A stretch of DNA of 64,000 nt from Sphingomonas sp. LY29. GTDB taxonomy: Bacteria; Pseudomonadota; Alphaproteobacteria; Sphingomonadales; Sphingomonadaceae. Positions within the stretch are counted from its first letter, which is position 1. The number at the start of each line of letters is the position of its first letter. The position numbers were made by a program, and so were the translations under genes. The stretch lies in NCBI RefSeq assembly GCF_035593985.1, contig NZ_CP141587.1, forward strand, positions 2,399,132 through 2,463,131, written 5' to 3'. Under the pieces are notes generated by a model. It saw only the letters and a program-made list of their open reading frames with translations, was not told where the DNA came from and did not search any database. Below, piece by piece: positions 55,404 through 64,000 of the stretch.

Positions 55404-57911
55404 TTGAAACTCGTCGTCGTCGAATCGCCCGCCAAGGCCAAGACCATCGAAAAATATCTCGGACCGGGGCATCGCGTCCTGGCCAGCTACGGCCACGTCC
55501 GCGATCTTCCGCCGAAGGATGGTTCGGTCAATCCGGACGACGGCTTCGCGATGGATTGGGAAACCTATCCCGACAAGGCGAAGCAGCTGAAGGCGATCAC
55601 CGACGAGGCCAAGAAGGCAGACTCGCTGATCCTCGCGACCGATCCGGATCGCGAGGGCGAGGCGATTAGCTGGCACGTGCAGGAAGTGCTCCGCAAGAAA
55701 AAGGCGCTGCCCGCGCACGTCGAACGTGTGACCTTCAACGCCATCACGAAAAGCGCCGTGACCGAGGCGATGAAGGCGCCGCGCGACCTCGATGAGGATC
55801 TGATCGACGCCTACCGGGCGCGCCGTGCGCTCGATTATCTGGTCGGCTTCACGCTGTCGCCGATTCTGTGGCGCAAGCTTCCGGGCGCCAAATCGGCGGG
55901 GCGCGTCCAATCGGTCGCGCTTCGCCTGATCGTCGATCGCGAGCGCGAGATCGAGCTTTTCAAAAACCAGGAATATTGGTCGATCGTCGCCCGCTTCGAG
56001 GCGGACGGCACGCCGTTCACCGCGCGGCTGGTCGCGCTTGACGGAAAGAAGCTCGACCGCCTGTCGATCGGCGACGAAGGCAGCGCCAACGCCGCCAAGA
56101 CGATCGTCGAGGATGGGCGGTTCACGGTCGCTTCGGTCGAGACCAAGCCGCTCAGCCGTAACCCGCCACCGCCATTCACCACCTCGACCCTGCAGCAGGA
56201 GGCCGCTCGAAAACTCGGCTTCGCCGCCAGCCACACGATGCGCCTCGCGCAGTCGCTTTATGAAGACGGTCTGATTACCTACATGCGGACCGACGGTGTC
56301 CAGATGGCGGGCGAGGCGATCAGCGCCGCGCGCCGGGCGATCGCCGATCGGTACGACGCAGGCTACGTCCCCGACAAGCCGCGCCAGTACACCAGCAAGG
56401 CCAAGAATGCGCAGGAGGCGCACGAGGCGATCCGCCCGACCGACTTCACCAAGGATCGGGGTGGATCGGGCGACCACGCCAAGCTGTACGGGCTGATCTT
56501 CAATCGCGCGTTGGCGAGCCAGATGGCGTCGGCACGGCTCGAGCGGACGACCGTCGAAATGACCGACGGCCCCGGCCGGGCAACGTTGCGAGCAACCGGA
56601 CAGGTCGTGCTCTTTCCCGGTTATCTGACGCTGTATGAAGAAGGCCTAGATGATCAGGCCGACGAGGAAGGCGGACGCATGCCCGCGCTTCGGTCGGGCG
56701 ATTCGCCGACCAAAACCGGCGTCGATGCGACTCAGCATTTTACGCAGCCGCCGCCTCGCTATTCGGAAGCGAGCCTCGTCAAGCGGCTCGAGGAGCTCGG
56801 CATCGGACGCCCTTCGACTTACGCGGCGACGCTGCAGACGCTGAAAGACCGCGACTATGTGAAGCTGGAGAAGAACCGCTTCATGCCCGAGGAAAGCGGA
56901 CGTCTTGTCACCGCTTTCTTGGAGCGTTTTTTCGAGCGCTACGTCAGCTACGATTACACCGCCGAATTGGAGGAAGGCCTTGACGACGTGTCGGGCGGAC
57001 GCCTCGGCTGGCAGCAACTGCTCGAAGCGTTCTGGAAGGACTTCAAGCCCAAGGCGGGCGAGGTCATGGAGCAGCAGCCATCGGCCGTCACCGCGGCACT
57101 CGACGAATTCCTCGCGCCCTACCTGTTCCCCGATAAGGGCGATGGCGCCGACCCACGCGTCTGTCCGCTGTGCGGGACGGGGCGGCTTGGGCTGCGCGGC
57201 GGCAAGTTCGGCGCGTTCGTCGCTTGCTCGAATTATCCGGACTGCAAATACACGCGCCGCTTCGGGCAGGGCGAGGAAGGCGTGTCGGAAGGGCCGAGCG
57301 AACTAGGGAACGGCATCACCCTGAAGAGTGGGCGCTTCGGGCCCTATCTGGAGCGCGGCGAGGGCGAAGACGTGCAACGCGCGTCCATTCCAAAGGATGT
57401 CCCGCAGGACAGCCTGACGCTGGAGATGGCTGAGAAGTTGCTGTCGCTTCCGCGTCAGATCGGCGCGCATCCCGAAACGGGCGAGATGATCAGCGCGTCG
57501 ATCGGTCGCTATGGTCCTTATCTGGTCCACGCCGGCAAGTATGCGCGGCTGTCGTCGACCGCGGAAGTGTTCGACACGGGCATGAACGCGGCGGTGGCGA
57601 AGCTGGCCGATGCCGCTAATGCGAAGGGCGGCCGTGGCGCCGCGAGAGAGCCGCTGGCGGTGCTTGGCGATCACCCGACGACCGGTAAGGCGCTGAAGGT
57701 CATGGAGGGCCGCTACGGGCCGTATGTGACTGACGGCGAAACCCATGCAACGCTGCCCAAGTCGGCGGACCCCTCGGCGGTGACTCTCGACGAAGCCGTC
57801 GTGCTGATCGACGAAAAGGCCGCGAAGGGCCCGGCCAAGAAGGGCAAGCGCAAGACCGCTGCCAAGAAGGCGCCGGCCAAGAAGAAGGCTGCGCCGAAGA
57901 AAAAAGCTTAG
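55404..57911 (+). CDS. topA: DNA topoisomerase I
   Basis: Type IA topoisomerase that relaxes negative supercoils. The 835-residue product begins with a Toprim domain (VVESPAKAKTIEKYLG; acidic triad Asp80, Asp82 and Glu85 in ATDPDREGEAISWH). The catalytic Tyr293 is in ITYMRTDGVQ. A C-terminal zinc ribbon (CPLCGTGRLGLRGGKFGAFVACSNYPDCKY-like, about residues 589-618) and repeats containing GRYGPYL/GRYGPYV follow, with a Lys/Ala-rich tail. Start is TTG at 55404, with TAAGGA nine bases upstream. It directly follows dprA, as in many alphaproteobacteria. Confidence 0.97.
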   Translation: MKLVVVESPAKAKTIEKYLGPGHRVLASYGHVRDLPPKDGSVNPDDGFAMDWETYPDKAKQLKAITDEAKKADSLILATDPDREGEAISWHVQEVLRKKKALPAHVERVTFNAITKSAVTEAMKAPRDLDEDLIDAYRARRALDYLVGFTLSPILWRKLPGAKSAGRVQSVALRLIVDREREIELFKNQEYWSIVARFEADGTPFTARLVALDGKKLDRLSIGDEGSANAAKTIVEDGRFTVASVETKPLSRNPPPPFTTSTLQQEAARKLGFAASHTMRLAQSLYEDGLITYMRTDGVQMAGEAISAARRAIADRYDAGYVPDKPRQYTSKAKNAQEAHEAIRPTDFTKDRGGSGDHAKLYGLIFNRALASQMASARLERTTVEMTDGPGRATLRATGQVVLFPGYLTLYEEGLDDQADEEGGRMPALRSGDSPTKTGVDATQHFTQPPPRYSEASLVKRLEELGIGRPSTYAATLQTLKDRDYVKLEKNRFMPEESGRLVTAFLERFFERYVSYDYTAELEEGLDDVSGGRLGWQQLLEAFWKDFKPKAGEVMEQQPSAVTAALDEFLAPYLFPDKGDGADPRVCPLCGTGRLGLRGGKFGAFVACSNYPDCKYTRRFGQGEEGVSEGPSELGNGITLKSGRFGPYLERGEGEDVQRASIPKDVPQDSLTLEMAEKLLSLPRQIGAHPETGEMISASIGRYGPYLVHAGKYARLSSTAEVFDTGMNAAVAKLADAANAKGGRGAAREPLAVLGDHPTTGKALKVMEGRYGPYVTDGETHATLPKSADPSAVTLDEAVVLIDEKAAKGPAKKGKRKTAAKKAPAKKKAAPKKKA

Positions 57912-58648
57912 CCGCAGGCGCGGCAGGTCGGGTCGGCGGTCAGGCGCAAGGTCCGCCACGACAAAGCGCGGCCGTCAAACAGGTGAAGCTGACCGGCCGC
58001 GTCGGGCGCGATCCCGACGATAGCGCGGATCGCCATGAGCGCGGCCAGGCTTCCGACGATCCCGGTTAGCGCCCCAAGCACACCGAACTCGGCGCAGGTA
58101 TCGCAGTCGTCGGCATCGAAGGCGTCGCCGACGAAGCAACGATAGCATGGCCTGGCGCGGAGCAGCGCGACCTGGCCCTGGAACTGCTGGGCGGCGGCCG
58201 AGATAAGCGGGATGCCGAGCGCGACGGCAGCGTCGCTGACAATCAGCCGCGTCGCGAAATTGTCGGTCCCGTCGATGATGATGTGATGGCCGGCGAGGAT
58301 CTCAGCCGCATTTGACCGGTCGATCCTGGACGCGACGGTCTTGACGACGACATTCGGATTGCGGTTCGCGACGAAGGTAGCTGCAAGGTCGGCTTTGCCT
58401 TTGCCGACGTCGCTGGTCCGATAGATCGGCTGGCGCTGAAGGTTCGACAGGTCGACCGTGTCGCCATCGACGATCGTGAGGCAGCCGATGCCCGCCCCCG
58501 CCAGCGCCGGGATCACCGAAGCGCCAACGCCGCCCGCGCCGATCACCGCAACATTGGCCTGCTTCAGCGCGGCCTGACCGGCACCACCGATCTCGGGCAG
58601 GACGATGTGGCGGGCGTAGCGGTCGAGTTCGTCGTCGCTGAAGCTCAT
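57908..58648 (-). CDS. moeB: MoeB/ThiF-family adenylyltransferase
   Basis: An E1-like enzyme that adenylates the C-terminus of MoaD- or ThiS-type sulfur carriers. The 246-residue product has [20 protein letters not shown], the nucleotide site [32 protein letters not shown], and zinc Cys pairs in CYRC and CRAC. There is no rhodanese domain. MoeB versus ThiF cannot be settled without its partner genes. It is coupled to dut (ATGA) and its stop overlaps the topA stop by four bases. Confidence 0.92.
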   Translation of the reverse strand: MSFSDDELDRYARHIVLPEIGGAGQAALKQANVAVIGAGGVGASVIPALAGAGIGCLTIVDGDTVDLSNLQRQPIYRTSDVGKGKADLAATFVANRNPNVVVKTVASRIDRSNAAEILAGHHIIIDGTDNFATRLIVSDAAVALGIPLISAAAQQFQGQVALLRARPCYRCFVGDAFDADDCDTCAEFGVLGALTGIVGSLAALMAIRAIVGIAPDAAGQLHLFDGRALSWRTLRLTADPTCRACG

Positions 58649-59085
58649 CGCCCCGTCGAGCCGAACCCGCCCGCGCCGCGATCGGTCTCGCACAATTCCT
58701 CGACCTCATCGAACGATGCAAGCGTCACCGCCGCTGGCACCAATTGCGCGACGCGTTCGCCGCGGCGAATTGGGAAAGGCTCGTCGCCGTGGTTGATCAG
58801 CAAAACCTTGAGCTCGCCACGATAATCGCTGTCGATCGTGCCGGGCGTGTTCGGCACGGTGATGCCGTGCTTGAACGCGAGGCCGGAACGTGGACGCACC
58901 TGAATCTCGTATCCTTGCGGGATGGCGACGCGGAACCCCGTCGCGACTGCGTGGCGCTGGCCTGGCATCAGGTCGAGATCTTCGGCGGCGACCACGTCCA
59001 TTCCGGCTGCGCCGGGCGTGGCATAGCTGGGCAGGGGAAGGCCCTCTCCGTGGGGCAGGCGGCAAATCTGGATGGCAATCGTCAT
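58645..59085 (-). CDS. dut: dUTP diphosphatase
   Basis: Trimeric dUTPase that keeps uracil out of DNA and supplies dUMP. The 146-residue product has the five motifs, including [52 protein letters not shown] and the C-terminal [11 protein letters not shown]. It lies between coaBC and moeB with ATGA overlaps on both sides. Confidence 0.97.
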   Translation of the reverse strand: MTIAIQICRLPHGEGLPLPSYATPGAAGMDVVAAEDLDLMPGQRHAVATGFRVAIPQGYEIQVRPRSGLAFKHGITVPNTPGTIDSDYRGELKVLLINHGDEPFPIRRGERVAQLVPAAVTLASFDEVEELCETDRGAGGFGSTGR

Positions 59086-60272
59086 GACAGGTCCTGCGCG
59101 ATTCGATCGATAAGGTGGCGGGCGACGTCCTCCTTGGCGGCTTCGGGCCAATCCTCCGAACCCGCCTCGGTGATCAGGTGGACGCGATTGCGAGCGCCAC
59201 CCATGACGTCGCCGCTGACGTCGTTGGCGACGATCCAGTCCGCCCCCTTCGCGTGACGCTTTGCGATCGCCTGCGACACGACATCCTGAGTTTCGGCAGC
59301 AAAGCCGATCAGAAGGCGAGGGCGATCGGGACGGGCGGACACCGTCGCCAAGATGTCGGGGTTGGGCGCGAAGCGAAGTGCCGGGGGACCAGCACTTTTC
59401 TTGAGCTTGGAGGGACTGGCCTCGACCTTCCAGTCTGCCACGGCGGCGACGAGGATCGCGACGTCGGCGGGAAGTGCCTGATCCACCGCCGCCGCCATTT
59501 GCTCGGCGGTCTCGACATCGATCCGCGTCACGCCGCCCGGTGTGGCGAGGGAAACCGGACCGGCGATGAGGGTCACGCGCGCACCGGCCCGCGCGGCCGC
59601 CTCGGCGATCGCGAAGCCTTGCTTGCCCGACGAGCGATTGGCGATCACGCGGACGGGATCTATCGGCTCGTGTGTTGGCCCTGCGGTGACGAGAACATGC
59701 TTGCCCGCAAGCGGTGTCGGCAGGGTCAACGCATCCGAGCCGCCGAGCATCGGCGCGATCCGGCGCATGATGTCTTCCGGTTCGGGCAATCGACCCGGAC
59801 CAAATTCGCCGCACGCCATCGGGCCTTCGTCGGGAGCAAGGACGGTGACGCCATCGGCGCGAAGCTGCTCGACGTTGCGCTGCGTCGCCGCGTGCTGCCA
59901 CATGCGGACGTTCATCGCCGGGGCGATGACGACCGGTTTATCGGTAGCAAGCAGCAAGGTCGTCGCAAGGTCGTCGGCGATGCCCGCCGCCATGCGCGCG
60001 ATGAGGTCAGCGGTGGCGGGGCAGACGAGAACCAGATCGGCGGCGCGCGAGAGCTGGATGTGCCCCATCTCGCTTTCGTCCTTGAGGTCCCACAGGCTAG
60101 TGTAGACCGGACTTTCGGCCAGCGCAGCGAGGCTCATCGGCGTGACAAAATGCGCGCCACCGGCGGTGAGGACGGGCGTCACCGAATGGCCCTGCTTGCG
60201 CGCCATTCGGATCAGTTCGGCCGCCTTGTATGCCGCGATGCCGCCACCGACGATGAGGAGGATTTTCGCCAT
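59082..60272 (-). CDS. coaBC: Bifunctional phosphopantothenoylcysteine synthetase/decarboxylase
   Basis: CoaBC performs two steps of coenzyme A synthesis. The 396-residue protein has an N-terminal flavin-dependent decarboxylase ([22 protein letters not shown] with the key Asn, and [13 protein letters not shown] with the active Cys) and a C-terminal CTP-dependent synthetase from about residue 185 ([31 protein letters not shown] start). Start at 60272 follows the family. It ends in an ATGA overlap with dut. Confidence 0.97.
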   Translation of the reverse strand: MAKILLIVGGGIAAYKAAELIRMARKQGHSVTPVLTAGGAHFVTPMSLAALAESPVYTSLWDLKDESEMGHIQLSRAADLVLVCPATADLIARMAAGIADDLATTLLLATDKPVVIAPAMNVRMWQHAATQRNVEQLRADGVTVLAPDEGPMACGEFGPGRLPEPEDIMRRIAPMLGGSDALTLPTPLAGKHVLVTAGPTHEPIDPVRVIANRSSGKQGFAIAEAAARAGARVTLIAGPVSLATPGGVTRIDVETAEQMAAAVDQALPADVAILVAAVADWKVEASPSKLKKSAGPPALRFAPNPDILATVSARPDRPRLLIGFAAETQDVVSQAIAKRHAKGADWIVANDVSGDVMGGARNRVHLITEAGSEDWPEAAKEDVARHLIDRIAQDLS

Positions 60273-60277
60273 TCGCG

Positions 60278-61810
60278 CTAGCCTAGCAGGAACATGGCGG
60301 CCGCTCCCAGTGCCGCGGCGATGAGGGCGGTAACGGCATAGCCAAGGCCCTGTGGGCGCTCGATCACCTCGACCTCCGCCAGCGGCGGCGGCGGCGGCGC
60401 AGCGCCGACGGGCGGATAAGCGGCGTCGATCCGTGTGATCAGGTCGGGGATCAGCTTGAACGCGCGCACCGTCTCGACGATGCGATCGGCGTAATAGGCT
60501 TCTGGCCCCAATTCGGTGCGCAGCCAGTCCTTCAGGAACGGCTCGGCCGCTTCCCACATGTTGATGTCAGGATCGAGCGCGGTGGCGACGCCTTCTTCCA
60601 TGACCATCGTCTTCTGCAGCAGCAACAGGTGCGGCTGGGTCTGCATGTCGAAATCGCGGGTGATCGTGAACAACCCGTCGAGCATTCGCGCAACGCTGAT
60701 GTCCTTGACCGGGAGGCCGCGGATTGGCTCGCCCACGGCACGCAGCGCCGTCGCGAATTCGTCGACGTTGTGATGCGAAGGGACGTACTGAGCCTCGAAA
60801 TGAATCTCGGCGACGCGGCGGTAATTGGCGGTGATCAGCCCGTAGAGGATTTCGGCGAGCCACAGACGGGCGCGGCGGTCGATGCGGCCCATGATGCCAA
60901 AGTCGATCGCGGCGAGCCGGCCGTCCGGCAGCGCGAACAAATTGCCCTGGTGCAGGTCGGCATGGAAATAGCCGTCAACGACCGCTTGGCGGAGGAAGGC
61001 GCGGACCAACGTGGTCGCAAGTGCGCGCGGATCGTGGCCGGCCTCGATCAGCGCGGCACGGTTCGACAGCTTGATCCCGTCGAGCCATTCGAGCGTCAGG
61101 ACCCGCCGCGCGGTGCGGCTCCAGTCGATCTCGGGCACATAGAAGCCCGGCTCCGCGATCATGTTGTCCTTGAGTTCGGACGCGGACGCGGCCTCGCGCT
61201 GGAGGTCGAGTTCTCGCCGGGTCCACTGCTTAAAGTGCGCGATGACGAGGCGCGGACGAAGCCGCTCGGCCTCGCCGCCAAGCAATTCGACATGCGCCGC
61301 CGCCCATTCATAAGTTTCGAGCGCGCGGGCAAATTCTTCCTCGATGCCCGGGCGAAGCACTTTCACCGCAACCTTGCGGCCTTCGATCGTGACCGCCTTG
61401 TGGACCTGCGCGATTGACGCCGCACCGATCGGAACCTCATCGAATTCGGAATAGAGCGCCGTCAGCGGGGCTTCGAGCGCCTGCTCGATCGCGGCCTTGA
61501 TCGCGGGGAACGGGGCAGGCGGGAGCGAGTCCTGCAACCGGAGTAAATTCTCGGCGGCCGCATCGCCGACAAGGTCGGGACGCGTTGCCAACGCCTGACC
61601 AAGTTTGATTGCCGCAGGGCCAATTTCCTGAAGCGCCGAGGCGTAGTCCGGGGTCGCAGGCATCGACAGCCCGGAACGAGCGACTCGCACCAGGCGGCGG
61701 ACATTGGGCGGGGTCAGCGGATCGCGCTCGATCCCTTGCAAGGCGCCATGCCGCGCCAGCGTTCGTCCCCAGCGCAGCAGGCGCCACAGATGGGTGGCAG
61801 CGCTGGTCAA
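60278..61810 (-). CDS. ubiB: Ubiquinone biosynthesis accessory kinase-like protein UbiB
   Basis: A 510-residue ABC1/UbiB atypical kinase needed for ubiquinone synthesis. It has the KxGQ motif AIKLGQALATRPDLVG, the Ala-rich nucleotide loop PIGAASIAQVHKA, VAVKVLRPG, and HADLHQGN with AAIDFGIMG. Two C-terminal helices follow a Pro-rich segment, as in bacterial UbiB. Start is TTG at 61810; no ATG occurs before residue 50. It lies five bases upstream of coaBC and 49 bases after ubiE. Confidence 0.95.
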   Translation of the reverse strand: MTSAATHLWRLLRWGRTLARHGALQGIERDPLTPPNVRRLVRVARSGLSMPATPDYASALQEIGPAAIKLGQALATRPDLVGDAAAENLLRLQDSLPPAPFPAIKAAIEQALEAPLTALYSEFDEVPIGAASIAQVHKAVTIEGRKVAVKVLRPGIEEEFARALETYEWAAAHVELLGGEAERLRPRLVIAHFKQWTRRELDLQREAASASELKDNMIAEPGFYVPEIDWSRTARRVLTLEWLDGIKLSNRAALIEAGHDPRALATTLVRAFLRQAVVDGYFHADLHQGNLFALPDGRLAAIDFGIMGRIDRRARLWLAEILYGLITANYRRVAEIHFEAQYVPSHHNVDEFATALRAVGEPIRGLPVKDISVARMLDGLFTITRDFDMQTQPHLLLLQKTMVMEEGVATALDPDINMWEAAEPFLKDWLRTELGPEAYYADRIVETVRAFKLIPDLITRIDAAYPPVGAAPPPPPLAEVEVIERPQGLGYAVTALIAAALGAAAMFLLG

Positions 61811-61859
61811 CGAACAACGCTCGCCGACGTGGCTCGGTCAGGCCGGGTCGGTGCGACCA

Positions 61860-62588
61860 TCAAATCTTCCATCCGCCGTGGATCGCGACGAGACCACCGA
61901 GGATGGGTTCGACGCTGGTCGACGCGAAGCCGGCCTCGCCAATCATGTTTCGGAATTCCTCGATGCGCGGAAAGCGTCGGATCGATTCGACCAGGTAGCG
62001 ATAGCTTTCCTCGTCGCCCGCAATGGCCTTGCCGATGCGCGGGATGACCGCGTCCGAATATTTGTCATAGATATCGCCGAACCCCGGCCACTCGGTCGTC
62101 GAGAATTCGAGGCAGAAGAAACGGCCGCCACGTTTCAGCACGCGATGCGCTTCCCGCAAAGCTGCAGGGACGTCGGTCACGTTTCGAATGCCGAATGCGA
62201 TCGTGTAGGCGTCGAATTGGGCGTCATCGAAGGTTAGCGTTTCGGCGTTCTCGACCTGCCAAGTGAGGCCTTCGATTCCCTTCTTCTCGGCGCGCTCCAT
62301 TCCGACGCCAAGCATGTCGGGGTTGATGTCGGTGACGGTGACCGAGGCGCCCTTGGCGGCCATGCGGAAGGCGATGTCGCCGGTGCCGCCAGCCACGTCG
62401 AGAATCATGTCCCCCGGACGGGGGCGGACCTTGGTGACGAAGCGGTCTTTCCAACGGCGGTGCAGTCCGGCCGACATCAGGTCGTTCATCACGTCATAGT
62501 TGCGGGCGACCGAGGAGAAGACGCCGCCCACCCGGCGAGTCTTTTCCTCTGGAGTGACCAGTTGATCACCGAAATTGACCTTGTCCAT
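61860..62588 (-). CDS. ubiE: Ubiquinone/menaquinone C-methyltransferase UbiE
   Basis: UbiE adds the C-methyl group in ubiquinone (and menaquinone) synthesis. The 242-residue product has the family block VARNYDVMNDLMSAGLHRRWKD, motif I ILDVAGGTGDIAFR, AYTIAFGIRNVTD and GRFFCLEFS. Start at 62588 (MDKVNFGDQLVTPEEK) fits the family; the open frame upstream overlaps mutM. Together with ubiB downstream it makes a quinone-synthesis pair. Confidence 0.97.
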   Translation of the reverse strand: MDKVNFGDQLVTPEEKTRRVGGVFSSVARNYDVMNDLMSAGLHRRWKDRFVTKVRPRPGDMILDVAGGTGDIAFRMAAKGASVTVTDINPDMLGVGMERAEKKGIEGLTWQVENAETLTFDDAQFDAYTIAFGIRNVTDVPAALREAHRVLKRGGRFFCLEFSTTEWPGFGDIYDKYSDAVIPRIGKAIAGDEESYRYLVESIRRFPRIEEFRNMIGEAGFASTSVEPILGGLVAIHGGWKI

Positions 62589-62635
62589 GACAAGCGCCTC
62601 TAGCGGGGTCGTCGGCGGGGCGCCATATGCCAGCC

Positions 62636-63454
62636 ATGCCCGAGCTTCCCGAAGTCGAAACCACCGTCCGCGGCCTAGAGGCGGTGCTGAAGGGGCGGCA
62701 GATCGAACGGATCGAGACCCGGCGCGACGATCTGCGTCGTCCATTTCCAGCTGATTTGGGGCAGCGAATGACCGGAGCCAGGGTCGTCTCGCTCGGTCGG
62801 CGCGCCAAATATGGCCTGATCGACACTGATCGCGGGGACACGCTAATCTTCCATCTGGGCATGTCGGGGAGGTGGCGGATCGATCCCGATGCGATCGGCA
62901 CTCACGATCATCTTGTCATCGATATCGACGACGGACGGCGGTTGAGCCTCAACGACCCACGTCGCTTTGGATCGGTAGACCTGGTGGCGACCGACGACCT
63001 CACCGAGTGGCCCGCGTTCAAGGCCTTGGGGCCGGAGCCGCTCGGTGGTTCGATCACCGGAGCCTGGTTGAAAACGAAGTTCAACGATCGCGTCGCTGCG
63101 GTGAAGCTGTTGTTGCTCGACCAGCGAATCGTCGCCGGACTTGGCAATATTTACGTGTGCGAGGCGCTGTTTCGGGCGCGGATCGATCCGCGCAAGGCCG
63201 GCGGGCGGATCGGGCGAGGTAAGCTCGACGCCTTGGCCGACGCCATTCCGGCGGTGCTGGAGGATGCCATTCGCGCCGGCGGCTCCTCGCTACGCGACTT
63301 CGCGGCGCCTGACGGTGAGCTGGGATATTTCAGCAAGCAATTCGACGTGTACGGTCGCGAAGGCGAGCCGTGCCGGGGCGGCTGCGAGGGCAAGGTGCGT
63401 CGGATCGTCCAGGGCGGTCGGTCCACCTTCTATTGTCCGTCATGCCAGCGATAG
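62636..63454 (+). CDS. mutM: Formamidopyrimidine-DNA glycosylase
   Basis: MutM (Fpg) excises 8-oxoguanine and has lyase activity through its N-terminal proline. MPELPEVETTVRGLE starts at the ATG at 62636; the ATG three codons earlier would place another residue at the catalytic position relative to the conserved PELPE, so I prefer 62636. The 272-residue product also has the helix-two-turn-helix segment and a C-terminal zinc finger with CRGGC and CPSC. It is divergent from ubiE. Confidence 0.97.
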   Translation: MPELPEVETTVRGLEAVLKGRQIERIETRRDDLRRPFPADLGQRMTGARVVSLGRRAKYGLIDTDRGDTLIFHLGMSGRWRIDPDAIGTHDHLVIDIDDGRRLSLNDPRRFGSVDLVATDDLTEWPAFKALGPEPLGGSITGAWLKTKFNDRVAAVKLLLLDQRIVAGLGNIYVCEALFRARIDPRKAGGRIGRGKLDALADAIPAVLEDAIRAGGSSLRDFAAPDGELGYFSKQFDVYGREGEPCRGGCEGKVRRIVQGGRSTFYCPSCQR

Positions 63455-63563
63455 GCCGTGGTTGACGCGAATCGCGGTGTTGGCTAGGGGGACGCAACGT
63501 CGGCGCGACCCCATGGGCCTCGCGCCGCTTCTCTTTTGCGAACAACTATTTTGAGGTCGATCG

Positions 63564-63827
63564 ATGGCGAACACGCCGCAAGCCAAGAAGCGCATCCGCC
63601 GCAACGCCAATCGCGCGGCAATCAACGGCGCCCGCGTCAGCCGTATCCGCCGGTTCATCAAGGCGGTCGAATCGGCGATTGCCGCCGGCTCCAAGGATGA
63701 AGCCGCGGAAGCGCTGAAGAAGGCGCAGCCGGAAATGGCGCGCGGAGTCGCTCGTGGCGTGCTTCATAAGAATACCGCCTCGCGGAAGTTCTCGCGCCTG
63801 ACCAAGCGGGTTTCTTCGCTCGGTTAA
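63564..63827 (+). CDS. rpsT: 30S ribosomal protein S20
   Basis: Small basic 16S rRNA-binding protein of 87 residues: [22 protein letters not shown] at the N-terminus and [20 protein letters not shown] at the C-terminus are typical. GAGG lies eight bases before the ATG. It is separated from mutM by 109 bases, which presumably carry its promoter, and ends in a strong terminator. Confidence 0.97.
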   Translation: MANTPQAKKRIRRNANRAAINGARVSRIRRFIKAVESAIAAGSKDEAAEALKKAQPEMARGVARGVLHKNTASRKFSRLTKRVSSLG

Positions 63828-63851
63828 TTGCCGATTATCGTATCGTTTCGT

Positions 63852-63888
63852 AACGGGTCGTCGGGCAACCGGCGGCCCGTTTCATTTT
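63852..63888 (+). terminator. Intrinsic terminator of rpsT
   Basis: A 13-bp stem (63852-63864 with 63869-63881, two G-T pairs) is closed by a GCAA tetraloop and followed by TCATTTT. It is the strongest hairpin I see in the window. Confidence 0.9.
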
Positions 63889-64000
63889 GATGACTGAAAA
63901 AAGTCTAGGCTTTCCCGCGATTCGCAAAAAGCCATTCTTCCCGGAAAGCCAGTTTTTGGCGGAAAACTGGCGCAATTGACAGCAATCCGCGCCTTTCCGC
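63889..64000. other. Non-coding right edge, possible start of an origin-proximal leader
   Basis: The last 112 bases hold no gene. They contain A-rich runs, an imperfect repeat of CCAGTTTTTGGCGGAAAACTGG (63950-63971), and TTGACA at 63976-63981 that could be a -35 element of a gene beyond the edge. I see no consensus DnaA box. A following dnaA is expected only from gene order in related genomes. Confidence 0.35.

Noticed and set aside
55329..56477. 382-codon minus-strand frame opposite topA
   Set aside because: Covers the Toprim and catalytic regions of topA on the other strand; composition is that of a shadow frame.
59115..60281. 388-codon plus-strand frame opposite coaBC
   Set aside because: Antisense to a complete two-domain enzyme, with no supporting ribosome binding site or family match.
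63889..64000. Replication origin at the right edge
   Set aside because: No DnaA box of the usual form is visible in the 112 bases available, so an origin call is not supported.

Overview
This is a GC-rich chromosomal segment of an alphaproteobacterium, most likely a sphingomonad (Sphingomonadales). The evidence is the combination of C4-pathway 5-aminolevulinate synthase, a Caulobacter-type Cpa/Tad pilus locus, the petABC bc1 operon, the cluster topA-dprA-plsY-murI and coaBC-dut, and ubiB-ubiE-mutM-rpsT at the right edge. From memory, that last group often lies just before dnaA in sphingomonads, so the right edge may be close to the replication origin. I saw no rRNA, insertion sequence, prophage or CRISPR array. 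One tRNA (Lys, anticodon TTT) is present. Genes are tightly packed, with many 4-base ATGA or GTGA stop/start overlaps that suggest translational coupling.

Layout. 0-12.3 kb: lipB, a membrane protein, trmL-hemF, the petABC operon with its terminator, a Gly/Tyr-rich lipoprotein, a MaoC-type protein, ychF, a MASE1-PAS-GGDEF cyclase with an apparent one-base deletion, an oxygenase-like protein, pth and rplY. 12.4-18.7 kb: two adjacent TraB/GumN-family proteins, a small XRE regulator flanked by two membrane proteins in a coupled operon with TGTCA-type inverted repeats in front, and glyQS. 18.7-26.2 kb: an acidic-repeat membrane protein and a Cpa/Tad locus (cpaA-B-C-D-E-tadB-tadC) that has neither the cpaF ATPase gene nor a flp pilin gene. 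26.2-31.9 kb: a FAD oxidoreductase, a 1201-residue repetitive adhesin/RTX-like protein and a LuxR-type regulator with a degenerate receiver.

32-47 kb: rnhA-ispH, a lipoprotein, a tandem glycine riboswitch controlling gcvT-gcvH-(methyltransferase)-gcvPA-gcvPB and two further genes, a PAP2 phosphatase, two PilZ proteins, a two-domain aspartic protease, tRNA-Lys, folK, a family 5 uracil-DNA glycosylase, an acetyltransferase, and the agmatine-to-putrescine pair aguA-aguB. 47-54 kb: rpsD, then a leftward cluster hemA-(YdeI-like)-rpiB-glyA-small membrane protein-nrdR-trmJ, and murI. 54-64 kb: plsY, a doubly frameshifted dprA, topA, a leftward group ubiE, ubiB, coaBC-dut-moeB, and rightward mutM and rpsT with a strong terminator.

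Functional threads. Several genes handle glycine: the cleavage system under its riboswitch, glyA, hemA and glyQS. Cyclic-di-GMP and surface themes recur: a GGDEF cyclase, three PilZ domains, the Tad locus and the large repeat protein. Most of the window is ordinary housekeeping sequence. The points most worth a second look are the repeat protein with its neighbouring regulator, the Tad locus without cpaF, the XRE/membrane operon, a YdeI-like frame without a standard start codon, and three single-base frameshifts.
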